From IMG/VR virus record IMGVR_UViG_3300047319_001564, positions 1-53,359 of that record: a DNA stretch of 53,359 nt, one strand, 5' to 3'. Under the pieces are notes generated by a model. That model searched no databases. It had not been told where the DNA came from and saw only the letters and a program-made list of their open reading frames with translations. Positions within the stretch are counted from its first letter, which is position 1. Every line of letters begins with the position of its first letter. Shown one piece after another: positions 1 to 7,753 of the stretch. Position numbers and translations under genes: made by a program. This stretch comes from a virus.

Positions 1-312
1 ATTCGACGGATGCCAGAAGTCCCCGCCTCGAGACACGGGGATGATGTGGTCTGTGCATTCAGCCGCCACCAGTCGACCCTCTTGCCAACATCGGCTGTGC
101 TCCGCGTGCATGGTGCCGTCCGCGCGCTCTCCACAGAACGGGTGCACCGTGAGCCATACCTGGCTGTACTGGCTCCACCGGTACGTATAACCGCGCTGCT
201 GAGCGGTCCCTCGAGCTGTGTCTTGCTGCCGTGCATGCGCAGAGCAACGCCCGGCTTCCACCACAGCGGAACACCCGGGCTGCGCGCAGGGCCGAAGGGC
301 CGCCTTGGGCAT
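1..312 (-). CDS. HNH endonuclease, partial (runs off the left edge)
   Basis: The reading frame starts at 312 (MPKAALRPCAQPGC) and stays open for 104 codons to the edge of the window. It has an N-terminal Cys pair (PCAQPGC, then GRCSAH), a YTYRW segment and the first half of an HNH motif, CTDHIIPVSRGGDFWHPSN. The order matches the short phage HNH proteins that sit just before the small terminase gene and assist DNA packaging. The second half of the motif (Cys-x-x-Cys-His region) is beyond the edge. Its ATG overlaps the TGA of the upstream gene by one base (TGATG). A likely C-terminal remnant lies at 53305-53359. Confidence 0.88.
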   Translation of the reverse strand, partial: MPKAALRPCAQPGCSAVVEAGRCSAHARQQDTARGTAQQRGYTYRWSQYSQVWLTVHPFCGERADGTMHAEHSRCWQEGRLVAAECTDHIIPVSRGGDFWHPSN

Positions 313-647
313 CACCGTTGCTCCACCACGAGCCGAATAGAACGTTCTTTGATCTGCGGGGGCGTCTCGCTCGTGGTGATCTTGTTGGCGAGTTCAAAGA
401 GTTGACCGAGCGAGGTATCGCCGCCCGCAATCACGCGGATTTGCGTGATCCGGTTCCCGGCTAGGACGCTGGGATTGTCTTTCGTCACGCCGGTCGCCCC
501 CGCCGGATTGAGCGCCGTGAGGGTGAAGATGCTGTTCGTGATCGTCACGCCGTTTGCCAGGTGCTGCGCCCCCCAATCCCAATTCAAGACAGTGGAATCG
601 TTCGGATCCATCGTGATCAGCGCGCCGTCTTCTACCGTCAAGCTCAT
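312..647 (-). CDS. Fibre-tail adaptor-like virion protein
   Basis: This 111-residue protein has the pattern of short phage fibre-tail adaptor proteins: an early VLNWDW segment, then ANGVTITNS, and a C-terminal half that reads like an immunoglobulin-like beta sandwich (GGDTSLGQLFELANKITTS). Such proteins join a fibre to the tail or occur next to head-tail genes. It overlaps the repeat protein upstream by ATGA and the HNH gene downstream by TGATG, so the three are probably translated together. The family call rests on motif resemblance only. Confidence 0.6.
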   Translation of the reverse strand: MSLTVEDGALITMDPNDSTVLNWDWGAQHLANGVTITNSIFTLTALNPAGATGVTKDNPSVLAGNRITQIRVIAGGDTSLGQLFELANKITTSETPPQIKERSIRLVVEQR

Positions 648-2887
648 AACGGATCGACCTCATTGACATCGGCGCGCGGTTGCACGATCGCGGTGTCCTG
701 GCCGACAGGAACGGTGTCGATGTCCGCTCGAGCCTGCACGGCGGACGCGTCTTCTCGTATCACGATGGTCCCCACATCTGCACGCGCGAGCACGATGTAA
801 TCCGCGAAGGCCGGCAGGATGACGCCTGATTCAGCCGGTGAGCACCAGAGGAACGACCCCGCATGAAGAGCTTGGGCACGAACTTGCTGTTGACTCGCTG
901 AGAGGGCGCGCAGACCACTGATCGGCTGATGCCACGTCTCGGGTTGAACGAGCAGCGGGCCTGCCGTGAGATCAACCGCCTGCCAATAAAACCGTGCGCC
1001 AACACGCGCCGTCCGTTGATGCCGCGCGATCTGTGCGGATCTGAGTGAGGACAGACCTGCGATCGGCTGCGTCCATGTTTCTGGCTCGGCGGGTAAATCG
1101 CTGACGGATTGCGAAAGGCCCTGGGCGAGGCCGGCTCGGCGCGTGAGGACGCGATTCGCGCGGCCGAGTAAGGCCGTGCCCGCGATCGGCGAGCTCCAGG
1201 TATCCGGCTCGATGACCAGAGGCGTATCGCCACTGGATTCAGCGAGTGCCTGCGCCAGCATGGCGCGGTTCGCAAAGAGACGATTCGCCCGCGCGAGCGC
1301 GGTGGTGCCAGGAATCGATTGGATCCAGGTGTCAGGCTGGCTCGCCAGCGGACCAGTACTGAGATCAACCGCTTGCCAGGAGAAAAGTGCGGTGGCGCGG
1401 ATCGCCCGCTGCGCGAGCCCTCGCTGACTCTGGCCGAACGCGGATTGTCCGGCGATGGGCGGCGTCCACGTATCCGGCTGAACGATGATGCCGGTGTCTG
1501 TGATCGACTGATAGAGCGGTTGCGAAAGCCCGACGCGTGCCGAGAAGCGCCTGGCGGCGCGCGCAAGCGCCTCGGTTCCTGTAACTGGCTGCAGCCACAG
1601 GTCGGGCTGTGTCGCCAGCGGGCCATCCACGTCCTCTGGAAGGGTCTGCCACAGCGCGAGCTGCTCGACGATTTGCCGCTGACGGAGGGAGGCACGCCCA
1701 CGAAGTGCCCCAACGCCCTGGATTGGCTGCGACCATGTCTCCGGCTCTATCGTGACGTCTTCAGGCGTTTGCCACAGTCGCCCGAGATTCGAGGCAATGC
1801 CCTGCTTGGCCCTCGCACGCTGCGCAACCTGTCCGACCCCTTGAACGGGCTGGACCCACGTATCGGGCTGGGTACTGAGTGGGCCGTCGACATCCTGTGC
1901 CGTCGTCCAGAGCAATGAGGCGAGGAGTGCCGCGCGGCTCCGTCCGGCCTGCTGCGCGAGCCGGAGACTCGCCTGTCCACTAACGGGTTGCGTCCAGACA
2001 TCACTAACGGCGAGGACGACCGGATCTTCGGGGAGCGTTTGCCACAGTGGCGCTTGTTGGGCGAGTTGCGTCTGTCGGAGCGTGGCGCGGGAACCGATCG
2101 CGCGCGCGCCTTGCACGGATTGCACGACCGTGTCCGGCTGCGTCGCGAGTGGCCCGTCACTATCTTCTGGAATCGTCTGCCAGAGCGGCGTCTGTTGAAC
2201 GAGTTGCCGTTGACGCAGGGCCGTCCGCAGGCGGAGGCTCGCCGTGCCCGATGTCGGTTGCGACCACGTCTCAGGTTCGGTCGTGACGTCTTCTGGGGTC
2301 TGCCAGAGCCGACCAAAGCCGCTGACCGTGCGCTGCCAGGCTCGCGATCGCTGCGAGAGCGAAGCGCTGCCTTGCACCGGTTGCGTCCAGGTGTCGGGCT
2401 GGACGGCGAGCGGTCCATCGGTCAGGTCGTCGTATTGCCAATCGAAGAGATTGCCGGATTGCTGAGCACGTTGCGCGAATGCGCGCTGGGCCTGGCGTAG
2501 TGCCCTGACACCATCGACCGGACTCGTCCAAGTATCTGGTTCAACCGCAACAGGGCTATCCGTGACCGTCTGGTAATAGCGTTGCGCGCGAACGGCGGTC
2601 GCTCGGAACTGTCGAGACCCTTGCGCGAGCGAAGCGGTTCCTTGCGGTGCCTGCGTCCAGGTCTCGGGCTGGGTTTGTTGAATATCAGGTGCCGATTCGA
2701 CGGTCGTGGCGAAGACAAGAGAGGCAGCCAGGACTGCCACGCGCCAGCTGCTCGCGCGCGATCGCAATCCGCGCGTCCCTTGCACATCCTGAGGGGGATC
2801 AGCCGCGACCGGTCCGACGACTAGGGTGTCGAGTACCGGAAGCCGCGCCGGCGGTCTGCGAAACGGGAACCGATAGACGAACCGCAT
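644..2887 (-). CDS. Repeat protein with fourteen ~48-residue units, probable virion appendage
   Basis: I place the start at the ATG at 2887 (MRFVYRFPFRR) because GAGGAG lies just upstream at the end of the previous gene; an upstream start at 2938 would overlap that gene. After a basic N-terminus and a hydrophobic stretch (VAVLAASLVFATTV), the protein has about 14 units. Each begins QPDTW-TQPVQG or EPETW-SQPIAG, then has an Arg/Gln/Ala-rich helix-like stretch and a LWQT-PED or YWQAVD segment before the next unit. The last ~60 residues differ. No enzyme motif is visible. Its place among virion-type genes suggests a structural or extended fibre role. The ~144-bp repeat period makes the gene prone to recombination. 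Confidence 0.75.
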   Translation of the reverse strand: MRFVYRFPFRRPPARLPVLDTLVVGPVAADPPQDVQGTRGLRSRASSWRVAVLAASLVFATTVESAPDIQQTQPETWTQAPQGTASLAQGSRQFRATAVRAQRYYQTVTDSPVAVEPDTWTSPVDGVRALRQAQRAFAQRAQQSGNLFDWQYDDLTDGPLAVQPDTWTQPVQGSASLSQRSRAWQRTVSGFGRLWQTPEDVTTEPETWSQPTSGTASLRLRTALRQRQLVQQTPLWQTIPEDSDGPLATQPDTVVQSVQGARAIGSRATLRQTQLAQQAPLWQTLPEDPVVLAVSDVWTQPVSGQASLRLAQQAGRSRAALLASLLWTTAQDVDGPLSTQPDTWVQPVQGVGQVAQRARAKQGIASNLGRLWQTPEDVTIEPETWSQPIQGVGALRGRASLRQRQIVEQLALWQTLPEDVDGPLATQPDLWLQPVTGTEALARAARRFSARVGLSQPLYQSITDTGIIVQPDTWTPPIAGQSAFGQSQRGLAQRAIRATALFSWQAVDLSTGPLASQPDTWIQSIPGTTALARANRLFANRAMLAQALAESSGDTPLVIEPDTWSSPIAGTALLGRANRVLTRRAGLAQGLSQSVSDLPAEPETWTQPIAGLSSLRSAQIARHQRTARVGARFYWQAVDLTAGPLLVQPETWHQPISGLRALSASQQQVRAQALHAGSFLWCSPAESGVILPAFADYIVLARADVGTIVIREDASAVQARADIDTVPVGQDTAIVQPRADVNEVDPL

Positions 2888-2891
2888 GTAC

Positions 2892-3359
2892 CTATCCGAG
2901 CTCCTCGACCCAGGCCGTCGCCCTGAACGTGATGGCATCCGCTGGCGCCGTGCACGTCACGACCAGCCGCTCGCCGTTGACGGCTTCGGGCGCCTCCTCT
3001 GGCGCGAACGCGATGTCATAACCGATGCGGATGTTCATCACGTCCTCCATCAGCGTGACCGGCGAGCCGCCGGTGGCCTTGGTGGTGTTCATGGTTTCGG
3101 CGGTGACGCCGGCAGCAGTGTCGGTGGAGTTGAGCGGCTGCGGCGTGGTGGCCGAGCCACCGCTGCCCGAGGTGCTGTGGGCGCGGATGATGGTGATGCC
3201 GAGCTGCTCCTCCTCGGTGGTCGGCTCGGTGGTCTGGGCGATGCGCACCCGCCGCAGACGGATCGGCTTGGCCGAGTTGGGATTGAACTCGAAGAAGTCG
3301 AAGGCCGCTGCCGGTGAGGCCACGCCCGCGATGACGACGGTATACATGCGTCCAAACAA
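2892..3359 (-). CDS. Putative virion protein, paralog of the next gene
   Basis: This 155-residue beta-rich protein is clearly related to its upstream neighbour (3363-3842). Both share an LRRVRI/LRRLTI strand, a PLNSTD motif, and a C-terminal block of the form L-ED-VNIRIGYD-x4-APEEAPEAVN. Such single-domain, beta-sandwich-like proteins occur in phage tail and appendage gene clusters. It ends in EELG just before the repeat-protein gene and supplies that gene's ribosome binding site. No enzymatic residues are recognisable, so the specific role is unknown. Confidence 0.65.
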   Translation of the reverse strand: MFGRMYTVVIAGVASPAAAFDFFEFNPNSAKPIRLRRVRIAQTTEPTTEEEQLGITIIRAHSTSGSGGSATTPQPLNSTDTAAGVTAETMNTTKATGGSPVTLMEDVMNIRIGYDIAFAPEEAPEAVNGERLVVTCTAPADAITFRATAWVEELG

Positions 3360-3362
3360 GGT

Positions 3363-3842
3363 TTACTCCAGACTCTCAAAGAAGACGGTGTAGGAAACCG
3401 TCACGCCGCTCGGCGACGGAAACAAGCGCATCAGAAAGCGGTTCGTGGAGTTCTTCACGGACGGCGCTTCGTCTGGTGCGAGGTTTAAGTCGTAGGGGAT
3501 GCGCGAGTTCACCGCATCTTCGACCAGTGATGTGCCAGCACCGAATGCGTTGCTGGCGCTGATTGGCCCAGTCACCGTGAATACGGCCGTTGCATCGGTG
3601 GAGTTCAGAGGGATCACACTCTTGGCACCACCCGCCGCCGCGCCCCCAGAGCCGCGCTCGATGGTCAGACGCATGAGCGTCTCGACGGTCGGATCGCTCA
3701 CGGTGCAGTTGATGGTTAGGCGGCGCAGCCGCACATCTCGGGTCGTCGCGGTGGACAGCAATTGGATGTACGTCGCAACCCCATCGCCATTGACCGTGCC
3801 ACTGACCGTGAAGCGCCGACCGATGGAGAGTTCGCGGCCCAC
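3363..3842 (-). CDS. Putative virion protein, paralog of the previous gene
   Basis: This 159-residue protein has the same architecture as 2892-3359. It contains VRLRRLTINC, PLNSTDATAVF, and a C-terminal LVEDAVNSRIPYD-x4-APDEAPS block, and ends in FFESLE. The pair looks like a tandem duplication that has since diverged at most positions. The start at 3842 follows the end of the 3845-4510 gene directly, consistent with one transcript. The role is unknown beyond likely virion structure. Confidence 0.65.
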   Translation of the reverse strand: MGRELSIGRRFTVSGTVNGDGVATYIQLLSTATTRDVRLRRLTINCTVSDPTVETLMRLTIERGSGGAAAGGAKSVIPLNSTDATAVFTVTGPISASNAFGAGTSLVEDAVNSRIPYDLNLAPDEAPSVKNSTNRFLMRLFPSPSGVTVSYTVFFESLE

Positions 3843-3844
3843 CG

Positions 3845-4510
3845 CTACCTCCGAAGCCTCGCGCGCTGGCCTTCAGACTGGCGATGACACACCAGATCAG
3901 CGTTAAAGAGTCCCTTGAACACCATGACGCCAGCCTCGCCGATGACCGCCGCGCCAGACACTGTCGCGACCGCGTTGTAGCTGGTGGCGATCGACGCAGT
4001 AGGCAGACTAAACAGAACCCACGTCGCATCCACGTCTTCGACCACACCAGTCGCCGAGCTATTGACTTGCTCCGTGCTCCATGTGCGCCCAGTTGCGTCT
4101 ACTGCACAACCAGCCACGACAAGGCCTGGTGCCTTCGAGGCTGTCGGCGTGACTGTCGGCGTGGTGTGCGTGGTGCCACTGGCTGTGAGCTGGCAGTTCT
4201 CAGCGGCCAACGGCGACGCGTCGAACGGCCCCTGATACTCCACCATCACGCAGTTGGTGGGCGAACCGCTCGCGGGGCTGATTGCGCCGGTTTCGGTTCC
4301 GGCGCTGATCTTCCACGACATCTGCATGCCACGAGCGCTGCCGCCAGAGGCCGATACCGCCGTGCCGCCGTTCCACCCGCTCGGCGCCGTGAAGGTAACG
4401 CTGGCGGTGGATGCCGCCATGAACACCAGTAGGTTGCCGGCAACTGGTGCGCCCCCGAACGTCGCACTGGTAGTGCCGCTGGCCGACTGGACATTCGCGC
4501 CGAACGACAT
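3845..4510 (-). CDS. Putative virion/appendage protein
   Basis: This is a 221-residue, Thr/Ser/Ala-rich, beta-type protein that begins MSFGANVQSASGTTSATFGG and continues with APVAGNLLVFMAAS and TFTAPSGWN. This style (GNLLV, then APSGW) recurs in phage and bacterial surface proteins of unknown function. It contains two Cys residues in the middle (NCVMV and ENCQL) and a basic C-terminus. It lies four bases from the exported protein upstream. I recognise no named family with confidence. Confidence 0.6.
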   Translation of the reverse strand: MSFGANVQSASGTTSATFGGAPVAGNLLVFMAASTASVTFTAPSGWNGGTAVSASGGSARGMQMSWKISAGTETGAISPASGSPTNCVMVEYQGPFDASPLAAENCQLTASGTTHTTPTVTPTASKAPGLVVAGCAVDATGRTWSTEQVNSSATGVVEDVDATWVLFSLPTASIATSYNAVATVSGAAVIGEAGVMVFKGLFNADLVCHRQSEGQRARLRR

Positions 4511-4513
4511 CCA

Positions 4514-4969
4514 CTACAGCCCCGCGCCCGCGACGAATTGCAGCGGGCCGGCCAAGCTATTATTTTTCTGCCGCCGCGGATTGTGTGCGCCGTCCCAGAA
4601 CAGGAAGGTCGTGCAGCTCGCCTGCGGATACCCAGCCGCGAACCACGCCGCGCTGTCGAGCGTGACATATGCATAGTTCTGGAAGGTGTTCACGCCAGGC
4701 GTGACAGGCGAATTCGCCGCGGCAATCTCCGAGAACACTTGCATGCCATTCGCGGTGCAGGTCACATCGACCCAGGCGAGCACGGAATCACCGCCGCAGC
4801 AGTCGTTCAGTGGCGACGTTTGCGTATAGAACCGCATCTGCTGCCCGGCCGTCGGCGTCGCGTAGGACCCGTCGACGAAAAACGAACCGGTCACCGCATC
4901 GGCGCGGCCTTTGGCGGCCGCGAGACTGACCAAGAGCGCGAGGGCGAAGATGAGTCGAGAGATCTTCAT
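4514..4969 (-). CDS. Small exported protein with signal peptide
   Basis: The start at 4969 is chosen because MKISRLIFALALLVSLAAAKGRA is a typical Sec signal peptide; a longer frame would begin at 5011 with a hydrophilic leader. The mature part (~125 residues) is rich in aromatic and small residues and has several Cys (NDCCGGD, VTCTANG, ASCTTFLF), so it could form disulfides in the periplasm or outside the cell. An exported protein among fibre genes could act as a lysogenic-conversion factor or a host-surface modifier. The function is not recognised. Confidence 0.6.
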   Translation of the reverse strand: MKISRLIFALALLVSLAAAKGRADAVTGSFFVDGSYATPTAGQQMRFYTQTSPLNDCCGGDSVLAWVDVTCTANGMQVFSEIAAANSPVTPGVNTFQNYAYVTLDSAAWFAAGYPQASCTTFLFWDGAHNPRRQKNNSLAGPLQFVAGAGL

Positions 4970-5071
4970 GTGGTGATGTCCTTCAATGAGTTGATCGCAC
5001 AGAAAGTCCAAATGGAAGCAATGCCCGTCCCCGACCGGCGATCGAGGACAGGCTGGTGGCCAAGAAAGCGC

Positions 5072-5572
5072 TTACGCTTCCTGGAGATTGATCGTGGGAT
5101 CGAACGTGACGCTCGCCGTGTTGGCTTTGGTCGCGATCTCCAACTGGCCGTTCGCGCCGGCGTTTGGTGCCATCGCGTACCCGTCGTCGACTTCGAGGGC
5201 GACCCATCCACCCATGCCGCCGGTCTGCGCGAAGCCGACCGCTTGCTGCTGAATTGGGGTGGCGCCAGGCGTAATCGCCGTGGCGTCATCGAAGGCCGTC
5301 GTATCGGCCGCGCGATTCAAGGTGCCCTTCTTCGACGCGGGGGTGTTCGCCGTGCCACCCGATCCGATCGTGCCCGGGCGAATGAGATACATCGCCGCAC
5401 CACCGGCCGTGCCGAACCGAGACGCCGCGAACATGCCCATGATGCGGGCGATCTGTTGGTTGGCGATGGTGGCAAAGCGGAAATGTGTGCTCAGCGTGTT
5501 CCCTGAGCCGTTCGTGGTACAGGCCGAGCCTGGCGTGCCGGGGGTCTTTGAAACCGAATAATAAAACGGCAA
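5072..5572 (-). CDS. Putative virion structural protein, TTG start
   Basis: I place the start at a TTG (5572, reading MPFYYSVSKTPGTPG) because GGAGGAGGG sits seven bases upstream; the first ATG (5674) would overlap the upstream gene by about 100 bases. The 166-residue product is Gly/Ala/Thr-rich and beta-prone, with a segment RFATIANQQIARIMGM and a C-terminal strand SVTFDPTINLQEA. It is probably a small capsid- or tail-associated protein. It is the first gene of the fibre block after the early genes. Confidence 0.6.
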   Translation of the reverse strand: MPFYYSVSKTPGTPGSACTTNGSGNTLSTHFRFATIANQQIARIMGMFAASRFGTAGGAAMYLIRPGTIGSGGTANTPASKKGTLNRAADTTAFDDATAITPGATPIQQQAVGFAQTGGMGGWVALEVDDGYAMAPNAGANGQLEIATKANTASVTFDPTINLQEA

Positions 5573-5576
5573 AACG

Positions 5577-5858
5577 CTACCCTCCTCCGATGTTGTGGCC
5601 TCGCGGCCCTTGAACGATCTCACCCGGTAATTCGATCGCGGCCACTGGTTTGCCGTGGGTGGCCACGCAGTCATCGCAGAGACAAAAGACGTACGCGGCC
5701 CACTCTTTGGAAATCATTCCGTGTGGCTTCCCGCAGTTGACACAGAAAACTTCCTCCATCCAGCCGAGCAAAACGGACCGTTTCTCATTGCGGCTCCGCT
5801 TGGCCCGCGCATCGGGTTCTTCTTTCGCAACGTGTTGCCAGGATCGATGCAGGGGCAT
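5577..5858 (-). CDS. Small zinc-ribbon protein
   Basis: This 93-residue protein contains two CxxC pairs (FCVNCGKPHG, then CLCDDC), which should bind one zinc ion. Its C-terminal residues (NIGGG) are encoded by a GGAGGAGGG sequence that also serves as the ribosome binding site of the next gene. It is the most distal of a run of small metal-binding early proteins. It may be a regulator or adaptor; no specific function can be read. Confidence 0.65.
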   Translation of the reverse strand: MPLHRSWQHVAKEEPDARAKRSRNEKRSVLLGWMEEVFCVNCGKPHGMISKEWAAYVFCLCDDCVATHGKPVAAIELPGEIVQGPRGHNIGGG

Positions 5859-5970
5859 TACTCAGCGCCGCCCGCTAAAGAATCGTTTGAGGCGTGGGGC
5901 CGTGTCAGGGATGTGAATGCCAACTAGAGTGCCAGAACTCGGATCAGCTCGCCCTGCTAGATGTTGTATC

Positions 5971-6174
5971 TCACGCAGATTTCAGCTTGACCGATGACCG
6001 ATCGAAGCGCTCCACCGTGCTCCATCGCGTTCCGCAGTCCAAGCATTTACGCCGGCGCCGGATGGCTTCGGTCGCGCTTTCCTCGATGGCGATCGCTGGC
6101 CGTGAATTGATGACGCGACTGGACTGTCCGCCGCAACCTGGACATGTGAACTTGGCCAGGCCGTCGCGCGTCAC
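5971..6174 (-). CDS. NrdR-like zinc-ribbon protein (lone N-terminal domain)
   Basis: These 67 residues carry CPGCGG, then RRRRKCLDCGTRWSTVE, which is the zinc-ribbon pattern of the N-terminus of NrdR, the repressor of ribonucleotide reductase genes. The ATP-cone that follows in true NrdR is absent. It might still bind DNA or RNA polymerase as a small phage regulator. It overlaps the upstream gene by four bases. The interval 5859-5970 shows no further gene. Confidence 0.65.
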   Translation of the reverse strand: MTRDGLAKFTCPGCGGQSSRVINSRPAIAIEESATEAIRRRRKCLDCGTRWSTVERFDRSSVKLKSA

Positions 6175-6644
6175 GGCAGCTTACCTCCGAGCATCATCGG
6201 CCGGATGCTGGCCAGGACGGCCGACCTGGTCATGCGCGGGAGCTCGGCCTCGAGGCGGTGAGTGAAGGCCTCGCGACTGTCGATGTTAATCCACCAGGAC
6301 GTCGACGGGATGAGGTCCGCGGTCGTGGGTCGGTGGATCGGTGGACGGTCTCGCGTGGGCTCGGTCTCTTCCCACTCGCGCAGGGCATAGCGTCGAACGC
6401 GAGTCGGGCCGAACGCCTTGATGCGGCCAGCGTTCAAGAGCGCCTTCAGATGTTTGAACAGCCGTGGTTCCTGCTCGTGGAGCTGGACGCGCAGCTCCCA
6501 CTTCATGAGCGGCCCTGAGGTCAGCGCGTCAAGAATCGCCTGGTCGAGGACAGGGCCTAACCGTGATGACACTGTGACCACATCGTCGACATCGTCCTTG
6601 ATGACCGGTCGAGCTCGTGGTGTACCTGGGAGATGGACGCCCAT
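6171..6644 (-). CDS. Winged-helix-like early protein
   Basis: This 157-residue protein has a central segment (LDQAILDALTSGPLMKWELR, then LFKHLKALLNAGRIKAFGP) that reads as a winged-helix DNA-binding domain. The ATG at 6644 directly follows an in-frame GTG at 6647, so either could be used. The N-terminus and the Trp-rich C-terminal part are not recognised. It may regulate early or late transcription. Confidence 0.55.
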   Translation of the reverse strand: MGVHLPGTPRARPVIKDDVDDVVTVSSRLGPVLDQAILDALTSGPLMKWELRVQLHEQEPRLFKHLKALLNAGRIKAFGPTRVRRYALREWEETEPTRDRPPIHRPTTADLIPSTSWWINIDSREAFTHRLEAELPRMTRSAVLASIRPMMLGGKLP

Positions 6645-6650
6645 CACTGT

Positions 6651-6962
6651 CTATCCATTCCACACCACGTCGAATTCCTCACCGTTGACGATGCGGGTTT
6701 CACGCGGTCGTTCCGCTGGCTCAGCCCGAACGAGCGCTGATTCTTTCTCCGCGAGCCGATCGCGTTCACGCTCAAATGTCGTTCGGTTATCCAGGCCGAT
6801 CTCGCGCTCGCATTGGCGACAGAGTCCATGCGACTGCGACCACCGCCCAGACTTACAGCGTTGGCAGCGCCGATTGTTGAGGAGCTGTTCAAAGCTCCTC
6901 CTTCGCCGGTTTCGGCTGGCTCTTCGTCTTACCCACGTGCACCAGGCGGTTGAGCGTGGCAC
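6651..6962 (-). CDS. Small CxxC protein, start uncertain
   Basis: The convincing part of this frame begins near residue 30 (NNRRCQRCKSGRW, then GLCRQC), giving two CxxC pairs for one zinc, followed by a charged helix (RDRLAEKESALVRAEP) and a conserved-looking end (IVNGEEFDVVWNG). The only ATG at 6962 would overlap the upstream gene by about 70 bases, and no standard start codon lies after that gene's stop in this frame. A non-canonical start or translational coupling is possible. Function unknown. Confidence 0.45.
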   Translation of the reverse strand: MPRSTAWCTWVRRRASRNRRRRSFEQLLNNRRCQRCKSGRWSQSHGLCRQCEREIGLDNRTTFERERDRLAEKESALVRAEPAERPRETRIVNGEEFDVVWNG

Positions 6963-7146
6963 CGGTGGCCGTGAGCGCTCCGCTTTTCAGAAATGGGTTC
7001 ATCTGATAGCGCAACTTGTGCAGGTCAATCGCGAGAGCATCCGCCAGCGCGCCTGGCTTCATCGACCCGCCATGCTTATTGAGCACGCCGACGATGGCCT
7101 GCAACTTCGAATCGTCAGGGAGGCTCCGAGGCGCTCGACGGCTCAC
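6889..7146 (-). CDS. Small winged-helix DNA-binding protein
   Basis: This 85-residue protein reads as a winged helix: SKLQAIVGVLNKHGGSMKP, GALADALAIDLHKLRYQM and FLKSGALTATGATLNRL. It starts with an ATGA overlap on the end of the upstream gene that carries the tetranucleotide repeat, so its translation is probably coupled to that gene. Likely a regulator of phage gene expression. Confidence 0.6.
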   Translation of the reverse strand: MSRRAPRSLPDDSKLQAIVGVLNKHGGSMKPGALADALAIDLHKLRYQMNPFLKSGALTATGATLNRLVHVGKTKSQPKPAKEEL

Positions 7147-7367
7147 CGTTGGCCCGCGCTTTGCTTCGTTCGTTCGTTCGTTCGTTCGTTCGTTCGTTTT
7201 ATGTGCCTCTTCGCCTTGCGTCCGGCTTTAGCCGGACCAATCGGGACGATTGCCGCCGCAGAATGTGGGAACTCGCGTTGAAACCATCTGAGGTTTTCGA
7301 CCAGACCGGTCAGTTGACGAATCTTGCTCTCGCAATCGGCAATCGTCGCTTCAAGATGTGCGCTCAT
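7143..7367 (-). CDS. Small coiled-coil protein ending in a tetranucleotide-repeat tail
   Basis: This 74-residue protein starts with a likely coiled coil (ATIADCESKIRQLTGLVENL) and ends in a basic tail, RTNERTNERTK, encoded by eight copies of a four-base repeat. Because four is not a multiple of three, gain or loss of one unit would change the C-terminal frame and the stop position. It would also change coupling to the gene at 6889-7146. Function unknown. Confidence 0.55.
   Translation of the reverse strand: MSAHLEATIADCESKIRQLTGLVENLRWFQREFPHSAAAIVPIGPAKAGRKAKRHIKRTNERTNERTKQSAGQR
7165..7196. repeat. (TTCG)8 simple tandem repeat
   Basis: Eight perfect TTCG units (CGAA on the coding strand) lie inside the 3' end of the small gene at 7143-7367. 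Tetranucleotide tracts inside genes are a known substrate for slipped-strand phase variation. Whether this tract varies cannot be seen from one sequence. Confidence 0.95.
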
Positions 7368-7753
7368 CGAACTTTCTCCAATCGTCGCTTCTGTGCTGCG
7401 GTGCTCATGCCGTGGCGATCACCCGTTGGCGTGCGGCCGTGATATTTCGCGTCCGCCGCGTTTTCGAGCTTTGTGCCCCAAGCCAGATTTCTCGCTCGGT
7501 TATTCAATTTGTCGCCGTCCAGATGACGCGCCTCGCAATCTGGCGGCTTCGGACCGTGAAACGTCGTGGCGATCAGGACGTGCACGCACTTTCGTGTTCG
7601 TTTACCAGCGACAAAGAGACCGACCGTTTGATATTTGCCCGGCAGATGTGTCTGTGTGATTAGTCTTGGTGCGCCGTATTTCAGCGACCAGATTTGCCCG
7701 GAGTCATCAGCCTCGTAATCAGGAAAGCCAGGTATAGACCTTCGTTCACTCAT
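7364..7753 (-). CDS. HNH homing endonuclease with NUMOD4 domain
   Basis: This 129-residue protein opens with a NUMOD4-like segment (IPGFPDYEADDSGQIWSLK). It continues with an HNH core (VHVLIATTFHGPKPP, then RHLDGDKLNNRARNLAWGT and EN-ADAKYHGR), as in free-standing homing endonucleases of phages. It probably cuts unoccupied sites and spreads its own gene. It overlaps the ATPase gene upstream and the small coiled-coil gene downstream by a few bases, so it is tightly built into the early operon. Confidence 0.85.
   Translation of the reverse strand: MSERRSIPGFPDYEADDSGQIWSLKYGAPRLITQTHLPGKYQTVGLFVAGKRTRKCVHVLIATTFHGPKPPDCEARHLDGDKLNNRARNLAWGTKLENAADAKYHGRTPTGDRHGMSTAAQKRRLEKVR

Noticed and set aside
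1319-1918. Long plus-strand frames within the repeat-protein gene
   Set aside because: They are antisense shadows of the 48-residue repeat gene, with Arg-rich, motif-free translations.
6644-6892. 82-residue minus-strand frame
   Set aside because: It overlaps the CxxC gene at 6651-6962 in another frame and has no motif; the CxxC frame is preferred.
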